Shown here: positions 11,809 through 24,309 of the stretch, piece by piece
Numbering within the stretch: position 1 is the stretch's first letter
How the letters are laid out: each line of letters opens with the position of its first letter
Source: Toxonevra muliebris
Taxonomy: Eukaryota > Arthropoda > Insecta > Diptera > Pallopteridae
Assembly: GCA_963691655.1 (NCBI GenBank)
Contig: OY829326.1
Location: 55,421,776-55,485,775 of the forward strand
Length of the DNA: 64,000 nt
Direction of reading: 5' to 3'
The notes under the pieces: model-generated
The model's database searches: none
The model's input: only the letters and a program-made list of their open reading frames with translations
Told to the model about the DNA's origin: nothing
Translations under genes and position numbers: made by a program

Positions 11809-13344
11809 TGATACTATCAAATGTTATTTAAAATCGATAAAGGCGGCATAAATCGATAACAAGAGCTCATTACATTGCTAAGCACACGATCAATCCGATC
11901 TGAAACTATTCTTACTGATATGCTCTAAAATAATCTCCATGGGAATATGTAATATCAAAAAAATTAATAAATTTACTTCAAACTTCCTAATTTTTGTACT
12001 TTCAACTGTTGATAAACTCAATAAAAAAAAATCGTTATCTTCCAAACACACAAGGAAACCAAATTCTAGCTACTTTCACTCGCCTGTGTGGCCTTTTCGA
12101 TAGCTTATCAATTCTTTAATTAGAAATTGCTGATAAGCAATACTACCACACTTTTTAAAACGATTTCATTTCATATGAGTCTATGTACACAAATAAACTA
12201 AAGGTTATCAAAGAAATTCAATTTTTTGTAACGTTTCTGTAGTCAATTTATATTTATCTTTAATGCTGATATCATGCTGTGTTTTTTAATATTTTTTTAG
12301 TTAAACCGAAATAGTTTCCTAATTAAAACAGTTTGGCAGCATTATAATTTTAAAGAAGCATCTAACGTGAGTCGTAAAACTAATAAATTTTCGAATCAAA
12401 ATTTCTGTAACAATAAAGATAATTTCATCAAGATATATAAGATTTTCTTCGGGTGAAACAACAAGTTAAAATCTAAAGGCGTAACTGATAGAATTGAGCC
12501 AATTTCTTTTACAATAACAAAATGTAAAGAAAAAGAAAAAAAATCCAAAAAGCGAATATAATTCTATATTAATATGTGTAGCGAAACACAAAAGGAAATG
12601 CCCTGGCAGATCTGAATAGTAACAGGTACATATTACATACGTATATATAAAGTAGGCGTAACTTAGCGGTAGGTTAACAACGCTATAATGCAATGAGTGT
12701 CTGTAGTTTCTTTTTTTAAATGTAGATTGTAATAAATTTTGATTATGCTTTACGGGCGTTTACATTGGTAATCAAATTTTCTGTTTTTAGTGAAGCATAA
12801 AAATATTGAGCTGCCCTTTTTTTAAGCTTATCTTCCTTCTGTAAGAATGTTGCTCTTTTATTTAAAATAATCGCATTAAAGTGTAAAGCGAAAATACAGA
12901 AAACTATGTGAGTATATAAATTGCAAATTTATTTTGAGAAGCGTATGGCTTAACTAATTTTATAAATTATTTTTTATATATATTTTTTGTTTTTTTTTTT
13001 TTTTGGTTTTTAAAGCAAAAGTCGAAATCAGAGTTTAGAAATCAGAATTTTTTAATAATGCATTTTAGCATTTATTTCTAATTGTTCTAGGGCGTTGCAT
13101 AGGATGTGCCTTCAGAAAGATTTTTGTTGATTTTTCTTTAGCTACTTAAACAATGAATATAGTTAAAAAAAAGTGAATAGGCGTATTTACAACTAGGTGG
13201 CATAACTGCAATCAATAATAAAAGTTTGCAGTAAATTAAAAGATTTAGATATTAAGCTCGTGAATTAAGTCTTTCATTTTCGTTAAATTACAATCAATAA
13301 GCTTAGCATGCATGCATGCCCTTCAGATACTCTCAAGCAGAATT
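11809..13344. other. AT-rich, no gene seen
   Basis: Nothing beyond a T-run at 12990-13003. Confidence 0.5.
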
Positions 13345-14985
13345 GAAAATCGTTGGATGTTTTCTTGATATCGAGAGTGCGTTCGATAATACCGAATACA
13401 ATTCAATTCAATTCAATTCTAATTTTATTTTACTTCTGCTTCTAAATTATTAGTTCTAAGGAGGGAGTAGTAAATATAATACCGAAAACTCCTTAATCAA
13501 AAATTCGATCCGAAGCTAAGGTGTAGATAGTACAACATGTGACTGGATAAATAACGTACTCAACTCTGTGTAAGGAAACAATCAGAGTATCTGCTGCTAA
13601 TGGCTGTCCACAGGGTGGAATTCCATCACCATTACTCTGTAGTCTAGTAGTAGATAATCTCTTAGAACCACTGTGCACTAATGGCTTTGATACTCCATGA
13701 TACGCTGATGATATTATTATCCTAATCAGAGAAAAATATGAAAACACAGTCCCATACCTCCTCCAAAAAGCGTTGAATCTAGTTGCAAGGTGGTATATGG
13801 ACTCAGGGCTAAACATTAATTTCAAGAAAACTAACATAGTAGTGTTTACCAAAAGAAGAACCAAATTTTTGTATATTTACTACCGACAATATAACTTCTG
13901 CCACAACTTCAAGATCATATTATCTGATAGAAGTAACTGGGAACAGACGAGACCAAAGTTTTCAGCGTACTATCATGTATGGTATACAGATGGCTCCAAG
14001 ACAAACGATGGCGTTGGGACAGGAGTGTATGGTGTTAGATCAAAAAGATCCATTTATGCATGTATGGGTACAGGTAACTCAGTTTTTCAAGCCGAGGTGC
14101 ATGCCATTGAGCTCTGCCTAAGGGAGTATGAAAACATATCTGTGGTTAACAAGAATATTTACATAGACTCTGGCAGCAAAGCGGTTCTTCTTGCACTTTC
14201 TGCATACGAGATCACAGCAAAACTAGTTTGGAACTGCCTAGAGCACCTGAACAACCTAGAAACTCACAACAGAGTACAACTCATTTGGATGCCACGGCAT
14301 AAGGGACAGGTTGGGAATAAAATGGCAGATGAACTGGTTAGAAAAGGCTCATACAATGAATTCATTGGACCACAAACATTCTACGGCTCACCATAGAGTT
14401 CAGTTACACTCAGTTTAAAAAATTGTTTGGATAATAATTCGGTACAATACTGAAGGGAAACCTCCGGTAACTGACAAGCCAAAGGTCTTTCATAATAGAA
14501 CAAAGCAATTGGTTAATCTAGGTAAAAAATAAACCCGAATTGCCACAGGGTTCTACACAGGCCATTGTAGGGTCAACAAACACTTATCAACCTTGGGTTT
14601 AGTACAGGACGAGATGTGCCAAATATGTAACGAGAAAGAAGAAACAGCAGAGCATATCCTATGCCACTGCGAAGGTCTAATAAGGACCCGAATTCGTTAC
14701 TTAGGAAACTCTATTCTTCAACCGCACGACATAGCGGATAGTTCTACTAAGTTTATGTTTGATTGTTGGAGCTGTTGGGGCAGAAGAACACACTGAGACC
14801 TATTGTTCCATTGTGATACCCTTGGGGCGAGTTTTCTTCTTAAGCGATAATAAATTTCTTCAAGGGAAATAAACTCATAGAAAAACTACAAAATACATTA
14901 ATTCCTCGAGGGATATCACAATAGGCCGAAGCTGGCCGCAGTGATCTGGGATCGTCTTACCCACCTCCTCAACAATCTAATCTAA
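13345..14985 (+). pseudogene. RNase H-bearing LINE (I/R1/LOA/Loner type), broken ORF2
   Basis: Domains in order: RT motif A as VGCFLDIESAFDNT at 13352-13393; after a frameshift, SAANGCPQGGIPSPLLCSLVVDNLL from 13584; the catalytic box YADDIIIL, preceded by an in-frame TGA where a glycine is usual (TPGYADD-type context); then an open frame to 14396 with a full RNase H domain. In that frame the RNase H acidic residues are all present: YTDGS (D73), QAEVHAIEL (E108), IDSGSK (D132) and NKMADEL (D186). The zinc finger CQICNEKEETAEHILCHC follows at about 14628-14681. The 3' part ends near CACCTCCTCAACAATCTAATCT (14960-14985). The RT thumb region seems deleted. A second copy lies at 37690-39330. Confidence 0.88.
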
Positions 14986-17112
14986 GTCTTTCTTTTTGGA
15001 AGTACATGTAAATTTGGAACTGATGAATTTACCAGGTTTTTCAAAAAATCTTAATTTATAATTGAGAGCACTAAATGCATTACGCTGGATTTACACAATG
15101 ATGGTTAGGCCCTTATGGGCATATACTCTTCTGGTATCCTTTAGCTTTCTTAGTTTCCCTACTTACTTTTAAATACTATTTCATTGGTTTTAATAGAATC
15201 TTAGCATTTTCATTGCATAATCGTTTCGTTTCTGTGGTGTATAGTAATTGGGTTGTCAATTTATTGTCATCCATTATTATCTACATTACCCTTCGTTTAC
15301 CTTCTCAGCATCTTTGTATTAATCTAAAATCAAGTCTCACTTTTCAATATAATTTAAAAAGTTTTAAGAACGTAACACAAAACAAGTTTGTTACTTAAGT
15401 CTTTCGTTTTTGTCAACTGCCCATGCAGCCAAGTAATTTATTTTTCTATTTAATTGCTTTCGATTTTTAGTTACAAAACATACGCATTTAAAAATACAAA
15501 CATATCTCCTTAAATATCTCCTATAATATAAATATTTTGTTTTAAATATAATTTTAATTGCTAGACATGTAGGCGCATTTTCGTTGTTGGCGCTTGTATG
15601 CGCATGTACAATAAACTTGTTTCATTAGCTGAAATTCATTCAAACATGTTTCACTTCCATTTCCAATAATCATTTACAATTAAATTCTCTATTACTTAAG
15701 CGCGCATATCTAAACCAAATCACGTATTTTTCTGCTAAGTATTTATTTACAATCACAATTGAACACACACATACCATTTGAAGATATCCTTTAAAGCATT
15801 TTAATTTTATTAAGTATTTACTATAAATATTTTCATTTGGAATTTATTTTCCTTAAAAAATGCATACCTTTTTATAATATCAAAGTTTTATAAAAATATC
15901 ACGTATCACGCATATCCTTTAGTGACATGATCACAATTTTCTACAAACAAACAAACAAACGCTATGTGCATAACCAATTTATAAGTTTATTGTCTACATT
16001 AAAATCAATATAAAATTCCAATTTGATTTTCCACCTTTTAAATATTCCCACACTTTTGATATAAGGAAATTTCTACGAGTATTGCAGGTTGCTGCATGTT
16101 TATCAAAAATAGATGTATATATAAAATAAAAACAAAATATATCATCATATCCTTAGCATAATTTGTTCTTTTCAATTTTCTTTACAATTGAGATAGTTGC
16201 ATTTCCTTTTATAATTGGAACACTTGCATAAGTCTTGCATTTCTATTTCATCATACAACGAAACATGTTCAATCTTGCTCATGATTTTTAGTTTCTTTAA
16301 GGATTCTTCTCATATAATTCTTTCTTTTTTTAGATCAACCAATATCTTTTTATCTAGTTCTTTTCTATAATGCTCTATTAAACAATTGAGAATTGGTTTT
16401 TGTTGGTTTCTTCAGCAAAATATTTATATCCTGTATACGTTTTGCAAACAAAACACTCTGCTTTTTCTTTCAAAAAAATACAATTCAGATCTACACTTCA
16501 TTTGTTGCTTTGTTCATGCAGAAGCATTTTTGTTAAATTTTTTGTTTGTTTTGCGATTTTCTTTCAAGGAAATGCAAAACAATAACTATGTAGGGGCTAA
16601 CAATTGCTTTAGTTTTTTGATTTTTAGCAATAATTTACTAAAGGCAGAATATTTCAAAGACCGACCGACCAACCAAGATTAATGTATTGTAAAAGAAACT
16701 TAAGTTGTTATTGAAGGAATGACAATCGATGCAGGATGTGAGACTTTTGCCTTTTTTAGTTTTCCAGACATCTTTCAAATTACTTCCCACATTTTCATTC
16801 ACTTAACTTTCTTATATTTTTTAACTTTAGATTAGTTATTTCTAGAATTTAATTTTAATTACATGCCTCAAATGAATTATTTAAAAATATTTTAGTTACT
16901 TTTTTATTAAATTTTCATTTTAATGAGATTTGTCGAAGTATCCCGCGCAATATTGGATCCTCTTTCATTCCTAAGGAATTTATTATTTATTTTAATTAAT
17001 TAAGATTCTTCAACCTTCTTCCTTAAAATTACTTCATACTTCAGCGAAAGCATTTTTATCTTCCATTTCGCCTCCACCTTCAGTCCTGCTTGCCAAGGCA
17101 GGACACTAACAT
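14986..17112. other. AT-rich, no gene seen
   Basis: Short overlapping frames at 16386-16682 are low-complexity. (ACAA)n at 15946-15960. Nothing else supported. Confidence 0.5.
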
Positions 17113-17702
17113 ACAGTGGCGGTTCAAAGATTTGGTTTGGGAGAGGACTGATTTTACTAAATTAAAGGATAAATTGATATTTATCTCAATGTCGACCAAA
17201 TCCCAGACCAAGAAAAGGACCAAATTCAGATCGGAAATCTAGATCAAAATGAGACCGAATTCAAACCAAAATCTTAATTTAAAAAAAAAACAATATTCAG
17301 ACCACGAATCAAACCAAAACTCCAACAAAAATCGATCAAAATGAGGTCAAATTCAGACCAAAAACCAAACCAAAATTAAGAAAAAAAATTTAGATCAAAA
17401 CTCAAATACAAACCAAAAGTTGACAAAACTTTGCACCGAATCCAGACAACAAATTAAACTAAGACTGGCCCAAAATTTCAGCCGAATTCAGATCAAAACT
17501 TAAAACCAAATTCAGACCGATTTCGAACCGAAATTTTTACCAAAACTTGTATCAAAATCAAGCCAATTCAAACCGAAATTTCGTCCACAACTCAAACTAA
17601 AAGTTAGATTAAAACTAAAGCTAAAACAAAATTCTGACAAACAATCAAACCAGAATTTAGATCAAAAACAGACAAAAACGGAAAATCCAAAGCCCCCTCT
17701 GA
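17113..17702 (+). repeat. Block C of the AAATTCAGACCA motif family
   Basis: Begins ACAGTGGCGGTTCAAAGAT, then GGTTTGGGAGAGGACTGATT, then about 480 bp of degenerate 12-mers, and ends near AAAGCCCCCTCTGA. CAGTGGCGG at the start and CCCCCTCTGA at the end look like the ends of a hAT-type element, though no target duplication was found. Confidence 0.75.
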
Positions 17703-18014
17703 CCCAAAATATGCATCGATATCTCTGCTTCGTCTGGACATAATCCGAAGGTATCAACTTCTTCAATATTTACCCTGTTCAAATGATATCTAAAGTTTCC
17801 CCGCTCAGCCTGATCAGAGTTCTTCATTCTAGACAATACCTTGTACTTTCTTGGCTATATTCATTTCGCTCGTTTGTTGCAAGACTGGCATAAGTCAAAA
17901 AAACAAATATACGAGAAAATCGCATTCAAAGATTTCAATGTACTACCACTCGGTAGTTCATTACGATATAACGATAAATTTTCTTTTTACGAGGATATAT
18001 TTTAAGATGCCGCA

Positions 18015-20338
18015 CAGTGCTCCGTTCATGGACAAAAATCAAAAAATTCATGGAAAAAAAACCCAAAATATTTCGTTTTAAAGGAAATTGTCCAAATAAA
18101 AGAAAACAATAACATTTTCAACATTTAATTCATTTCGGTGGGTGCTGTAGCACTTCAAACTCCAACATTTTTTGTGCAAAAAAGATTATCTGCACAAATT
18201 GCAATCGTTAGTAGTTACTGAAAAGATCTGAAAAAAACTTTTATTTAAAAGGTAAAAACAAAACAAAAATATGTTTGTCATTTCATTGCGAAATAATAAA
18301 AAAACAAAAATGTTATATATCGTTAAACAGAAAAAATTTTTTCTATAAAATTTTACCATTTTTAAAAGTCGATAAAAAACGATTCCTTCATATTCCCTAA
18401 AAAGTAAATACAGTGCCGTTTAATATCGACCTTTAACTATTGGGAAAATGTAAAATATTCTCCGCTTTTTTCTGCTTTCTTAAAATATTACCTTTTTCGT
18501 TAATGCCTATGAGACCATTTTCTCCTTATTCCACATCTATATAACTAAGAAGAAACTGTTTATTTGCATTTTTCTTTTTATTTTTATTTTTTAGGTGCAA
18601 TGTTAATTGCAATTAATTTGATGACATGCCGTACCCTAACAACAAAAGAGACACCACTCAAAATTAAAAATTTTATTTTATTCTACGGAATATAATTTGC
18701 CATTATATCATAAATTTTCAATTTTGAGTTGTGTCACTTTTGTGTTGAAAATGACTAACTATTTTATAAATATTGCAATTTTCGTTTCCTATCTTCTTCG
18801 CTTTCTCGTTATTTTTTTACTGTTATGTAACGTTATGACCGCCCTAGGAATGGCCATAGCACCCAAAATCATTTAAGGCGTTATGACCGCCCTGAGAAAG
18901 GCCATAACACCCAATGGGCGTTATGACCGTTTTTGTGATTCTTTCATTAAAATTTCAAAAATAAAACGAAACCAAATTTTCATGTATAAGAAAATGCGGG
19001 TTTTTCAGGCTTTTTCACAAATTGGCTTTCTTAAATAAAAAACTCTTCCGTTTTTCTCGACATTAGTATGAAGGCGAATGGGTAAACCTGTAAAAAAAAC
19101 TAAAGGGAAAAATATGCTCATATAGTAAATGGGAATGGCATGGAAATGAGCGCCTCATCTGAAATATTTTTACAAAAATAGATCAAGATCAAAAATCGCG
19201 CGATTTTTTAAAAATATTTCCTTTTTTTCTTTATTTTTGTAAAAAATTTTCGACTACGGCGCTTCTTTCAATTAATCTAAATCAATAACTACATATATCC
19301 TATAATATTAAATATTTTACGTTGAAAATATTATTGAGACTTACATATCTATTCTATCCAAAGTATATTATAAGCAATTGCTTATACCCACAAAATTAAA
19401 TAATGACGATTATCAGCTTCAACATAGTTTCTTTTTATATTCGCAATTGGCACTGAAAACAAAAGCGTATATGTACGACTGATACGATGCTGAGCCAAAT
19501 TTTAGCGAGACGTTCTAAACGTAATACTGATTTCTATAAGTAACTGATTTTTAATCAAAACACGATTTTCATTATTGAAAACAAAAATAACAAGAAATAA
19601 TTGTTGGGCCTTATGGCCGCTTCTAAGGCGGTCAAAAAGCCTAAAAAATTAGGCGTTTCGACCGCTTCTACAAATTTTTTTGGGCGTTATGGCCTTGGGC
19701 GTTATGTCCGGGCACCAAATTATATATATATATTATATTTAAGAGTAGTGAGTATATTTTAATTAAAAAATGGCATTGAAAATAACTTATACAATTCTGA
19801 TTTGAACCGTTGCAAAATACAATTTTTGAGAGCTTTATATATAGGGAAGTTGGGGCGTTGTGTTGTGAGAAGAACAGTGTGGAAACTAAAAAAAAAATAA
19901 TTATTTAGGAAATTGCAATATATATAGAAAAATCATCTTAAATCCATTCTCGAAAAAAATGCTGCTGTACGACTTTTGACTTCTTAAGACCACAAAAAAG
20001 AGCATTTGGAGCCAAAGTTTAAACGACTTTTCTGAACAACTTGATAATATGGAAAAAGTTCTTCAATTGTTTCTATTTTTGGATATCATTATGTGTAAGA
20101 AAAAATATTTTAAAATTATCTTTCGATTCATGGAACATTTAATTGGCCGACTTTAATTGCTTAATACAGGGGAAAATTTACAAAAAGTAGCGTTTTCTTA
20201 AAAAAAGTAAGTAGTTTTAAAAAAATTCGATTTAATTTCTGAAATTAGGATACTATTATTTATTTAGAAACGAAATTTCATTAAATTCTGACAACTCCTT
20301 CTATATTTGTCCCTTTTTTGTATGGGAACGGAGCACTG
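18015..20338. mobile_element. Probable decayed hAT-like element of 2.3 kb
   Basis: Short inverted ends CAGTGCTCCGTTC (18015-18027) and its complement GAACGGAGCACTG (20326-20338). The flanks share ATGCCG: ATGCCGCA at 18007-18014 and ATGCCGTT at 20340-20347, which may be a degraded 8-bp duplication. No transposase is recognisable, and the interior is AT-rich and carries the GGGCGTTATGACC motif clusters. The family assignment rests on end structure only. Confidence 0.5.
18826..19716. repeat. Inverted clusters of GGGCGTTATGACCG motifs
   Basis: The left cluster (18826-18935) holds three copies of GCGTTATGACCG, with GGCCATARCACCC between. The right cluster (19605-19715) holds GGGCCTTATGGCC, GGCGTTTCGACCG, GGGCGTTATGGCC and GGGCGTTATGTCC. 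Seen on opposite strands the clusters share GGCCATAACRCCC, as in a MITE with subterminal repeats nested inside the 18015-20338 element. No clear target duplication was found. Confidence 0.55.
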
Positions 20339-20347
20339 TATGCCGTT

Positions 20348-22085
20348 ATATTTTTTTTACACAAAATAAAGGATTAAATAAAAGTTATATTTGTATTTAT
20401 ACATTATGAAAGAAAGGTTCTTCTTCTTTTTTTTTTTTTGAGATTTTCTCATTTAAAGTTTTCAAGGATCTACCACTCCAAGAATGCTATAAAGACAAAA
20501 TTTTTTTTACACAAATTAAAGCTTTAAACGACAGTTAGTTCTGCATACTTTATTCGATTTTTTTTTTTTTTTTGACTACGACAATGTTGCAGTAAACGAT
20601 CGATTTATCTCTCCTTTTTTTCTTCGGTTCATTTCTCTACCTAAAATTCAACCCGTTGAAAATGGCACTCCAAACAAAGCAATCACGTACTTCGTCACCG
20701 AAGTCACTTACATTATTATAAAGGATAAAATAATTCTTTTTATAGCAGTTGGGACTCCGTCTATTATTCATTAGTCACCAGACCTAGTGTTTACCTTTTT
20801 TCTGATCAAAGTCTTAAGCATTCCATTGATTAAAACATTTATTAGTTCAGGAACACATAACTTGATGGTTAACCTTCACTTAACAAAATATTTGAATACT
20901 TTTTATTTTATTCCCTAATGCTGTCCTTGCCTTCATCCACTGCACAAACTCCGACGTTTTGTTTCTGCTTTGAGTTGATTTTAAAAATTCTTTCCCTACC
21001 CATTCTCCGCAATTTAAGCATCATTCAAACCAAAATTTGTATATCCTTTTTGAACCTTGATACCTTTTCACCCTCCATTCAACACTTAAAAAATTAACCT
21101 AGTCATATTTCTCCCTATTTGTTATACTTGAATTATGAACTTGTTAATGTTTCCCCCTGTACATACTCTAAATGATGTCTCACTTTTGACCTTCTCAATA
21201 GCACAAGTTCCGCTTCCTTTCTACATACCTTCATGCCACAGGTTCTTTTTGTGGATATTTAATTTTATTTCCGTTTTTATTGACTACTGTTTTTCTATAT
21301 GAATATATCCTTATAAATTCCACATCATCCCTTACACTCTACTACACGTATCGGAAGTGTGCGCTACGTACGCGTGAATAACGTGTGTATTTCCGGTTTT
21401 TTTATGTTTCTCCCCTCTACTTCCACTTCAAGGATACTACAAATTTTTAAAAAGAATATAAAAATTTCATGGATTTTTTGATTTTATTGATAAGGTGAAG
21501 GTGTTTTATCTGACTTTGTAGCAGACTTTTGACACATTTTTTTTAACACTTATGACTAAGTTAAAATCCATAATGAGGCAATTAAATGTTTTTTTTTTGG
21601 TAAATTTGTGCTTCTGTTGCATTTGCTAAGGAAAAAAAATATTACAAGGTGAAAAAAAAAAACAAATCGAAACATATTTGATTTTGCACTTATTTCGTAT
21701 AAGCAGCCCAAGTGAAGGGGCGTAGATACCGATGGCAAATTTTTAGTCCCACTTTTTCAAGCTAAAAAAAACGATTGCTATGAAATGTTTAGCCTTACAT
21801 AGCAAAATTAAAGTTATCATGAACATAGCAATACAAAAGAAGAAGGAAACAATGCAGCTTTTCTACAACTTTTTCCGGCTGACGTTAGGAGGAAAATGAC
21901 CTTGAAATTCTCATATACTTGTATGTATGTGAGTAAATTTTAGAAACATCCAGTTTTAAAAAAAATATTAAATTCGAGAGGGAGATCTAAAAAAATGTGT
22001 CTATGACAGACAGAAATAAGTCACCGAAGTGACTAATTTTTTAGAACCATGCGGACGTAAATTTTTTAAAGCATTTAGTTCTCAT
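20348..22085. other. AT-rich, no gene seen
   Basis: T-runs near 20430 and 20560. No supported gene or element. Confidence 0.5.
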
Positions 22086-22148
22086 CTTAGAATCAAACCT
22101 GAGGCAGCTGGAACTCCAGTCTAGTACTTACTCACCAGGCCACCGAGG
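22086..22148 (-). mobile_element. tRNA-like SINE head
   Basis: The minus strand has CCTCGGTGGCCTGGTGAG, like an acceptor plus A box, and CAGGTTTGATTCT, like a B box, 60 nt overall. No intact cloverleaf, so probably a SINE remnant. Confidence 0.45.
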
Positions 22149-22880
22149 ACTGTGATATCAAAATTTAATTTTTATTTATAAATATTTAAAACATTTATCT
22201 CTATCCCCGGTAAGGTTTCAATCTCCAAAATCCCCCCTACGTTCTTCCCTGGCTATAGGCAATATGTCTCAAACTAATTCAGTTCATATCCAAACGGATT
22301 GATCGAAGCTTAATCGCAAAAGTGATAAAGAATAGATGGAGTCTTTCCTAAAAATCAAAACATCAACCCTTCTGTCAGACTCTCTGATGACCGTAATTTT
22401 TCCAGACTACAGCCACAGCTATACAAAAACGCTATCTTAGCTAAAAATACATATTACTATAAGAATATTTGTATTTTCAAACAATAACATCGTCGAAGTT
22501 GTCAAGCAGTTTCATATCCACCTTTCTAACTTCCCTGTCATTAAGATGCTCCAGGAAACTGCAATTCTAATTACCTGGAAAGAAATGTCTGCTATGATAT
22601 GCAGAATTTATTCACCGGCATAATCAATAAACAACTTTAGTCGAAAAATTATACCAGAAATCGAACATTAGGCGAAAACATAATTATCCTTAGCGAAATC
22701 TTATATATAATGTACTAACCAGGGTCGGTACAATATCCATTTCTAAGTATATCTCCAAAAATTCACAGTACAATAATGAAATTTGGTTGTCAACGTCATG
22801 CTACAGGAAAAATCTTGGAAAAGGAGGCATGCTACCTCCAATTTAATCTGAATTAGGGAATTTTTTAAGAATCATTTGAG

Positions 22881-23187
22881 ATGCTGAGAAGAAAAGTGGT
22901 ATAACTTCTACGTTCAGAAAAAAGTGGAATAATTTTACTCAAGAGCAAAAGCAAAACGAAATATTTTCAGAGCAAAAGTGAAACGAAATATGTTCAGAGC
23001 GAAAACGGAATAAAAAACTATGCTGTTCTTGCTTCTTCTGTAATTGTTATACCATTTTTGCTCTTACTTTTAAGGCGTTTCGTTTTCACTCTAAACCGTA
23101 TTACTTATGCCATTCTTGCACTGACACTCTAAATTATTACACTTTTGCTCTTATATAAATTTTAGCCCGCTTTTTCTCTCAGCCTGT
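22881..23187. mobile_element. hAT-like MITE with internal GAGCAAAAGYGAAACG repeats
   Basis: Imperfect inverted ends (GCTGAGAAGAAAAGTGG against GCTGAGAGAAAAAGCGG read inward from the right) lie between CATTTGAG (22873-22880) and CATTTGTG (23188-23195), an 8-bp duplication with one mismatch. Inside, the words GAGCAAAAGYGRAACGRAAT recur on the left half and as complements on the right half, so the whole element could fold back. No coding capacity. Confidence 0.7.
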
Positions 23188-23407
23188 CATTTGTGGCACG
23201 GTTCTAAGATATCGTGTGAAAATATTATTTGTCAATGGCATTCTGTGTTGTGAATGTTAATAGAGATATATCTAGGAAAGCAAATTAGGTGCCATGCCCA
23301 TTTAGAATTTAGAGCTCGAACCAAGCCAAAAACTTATATCGATCATAATTTTATGTCAATCATTAGTTATTGAGCAACACAAACGGACATTCATTTTTAT
23401 ATATCTA

Positions 23408-23632
23408 TGGTCAAAAGCAATAAGCGCTTAAGTCCGAAAATATCATTTCGAGTAAAGACGGTTTAAAGTTAATGTTCTTGGTTGCAGCTCTATGTAAGCG
23501 AATGCGCTTCTTTTTTTTATAACTTTTGTACATAGAATTTCACGTACATGTGCATTGGAATAAGTAGAACACGATAACATTTATAACTCAATTCTGTCTT
23601 AAGTCGACTTAAGCGTTTATTGCTTTTGACCA
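23408..23632. mobile_element. Short MITE with TGGTCAAAAGCAATAA ends
   Basis: Inverted ends TGGTCAAAAGCAATAAGCGC and, from the right, TGGTCAAAAGCAATAAACGC, both continuing CTTAAGTC. 225 bp, non-coding, no target duplication recognised. Confidence 0.7.
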
Positions 23633-23689
23633 CAAAACTAATCGAATAAACGATCATTTTTAGGACACGGTAAATCGAAAGATAATGGT

Positions 23690-23850
23690 GTGGTTAAGTT
23701 TCTACTCATCCAGATGAACAGAAGTGGAAACAAATTTTTGAAATTAGATAATATCTTCAAGTTCCAAAAGGGTCTTGAACGTCACGAAGTTTTGACCCAA
23801 AATTAAGATTTTTAAAAATTCTTTTACTGTATTTTACAATATAATATTCT
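23690..23850. mobile_element. Fragment of the Tc1-like foldback MITE
   Basis: CCAGATGAACAGAAGTGGAA, ATTAGATAATATCTTCAAG and TTCCAAAAGGGTCTTG match the left arm of the element at 36428-37143 (near 36535-36605). Both ends are eroded. Confidence 0.65.
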
Positions 23851-24219
23851 AGCCTAAAAATTCCTGGCATTGCATGGGTTACTATTGTACTTTTATTGTC
23901 TTCTTTGAAATATATGCCATTCCCAGATATGCCATTTCAAACAATTCATTTTTATAGGAGGTGTATAAATCTTTAGGTGTGCAAACTTTACGATCTGTCT
24001 GTGGATTTTATGTAAATGCAAATTATAGTATCAATAACAAGGCAACTTTCTATGAAATTTGTATTGCAAATAAGTGTGCACGTACAAAATTTCGGCATAT
24101 CGTGTGTGAGACCCAAGAAACCACGTTTTCACCAATATATTTATTCCTCGTAATAAAATTGGTTGTTCAGTAAATAATTTCCAAATACAAAATTCTAAAT
24201 ACTCGCATACTTTCAAAAC

Positions 24220-24309
24220 TAAGGAACCGTTTTCTCAATGTCCGGTTAAACACTAATTCAAACTTTAACCGGCGGTTAGTAGTAGTGTTAGTTCTGAAAA
24301 CGGCCCTTA
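24220..24309. mobile_element. Tiny MITE with TAAGGRMCGTTTTC ends
   Basis: TAAGGAACCGTTTTCTCAATG on the left and TAAGGGCCGTTTTCAGAACTA read inward from the right, with GGTTAAA copies inside each arm. About 90 bp. It resembles widespread MITEs with GGGCCGTTTTC ends. Confidence 0.55.

Noticed and set aside
22500..22640. Third copy of the RNase H LINE on the minus strand
   Set aside because: Only a short LEHLND-like match to LEHLNN in the copy at 13345; too little to support.
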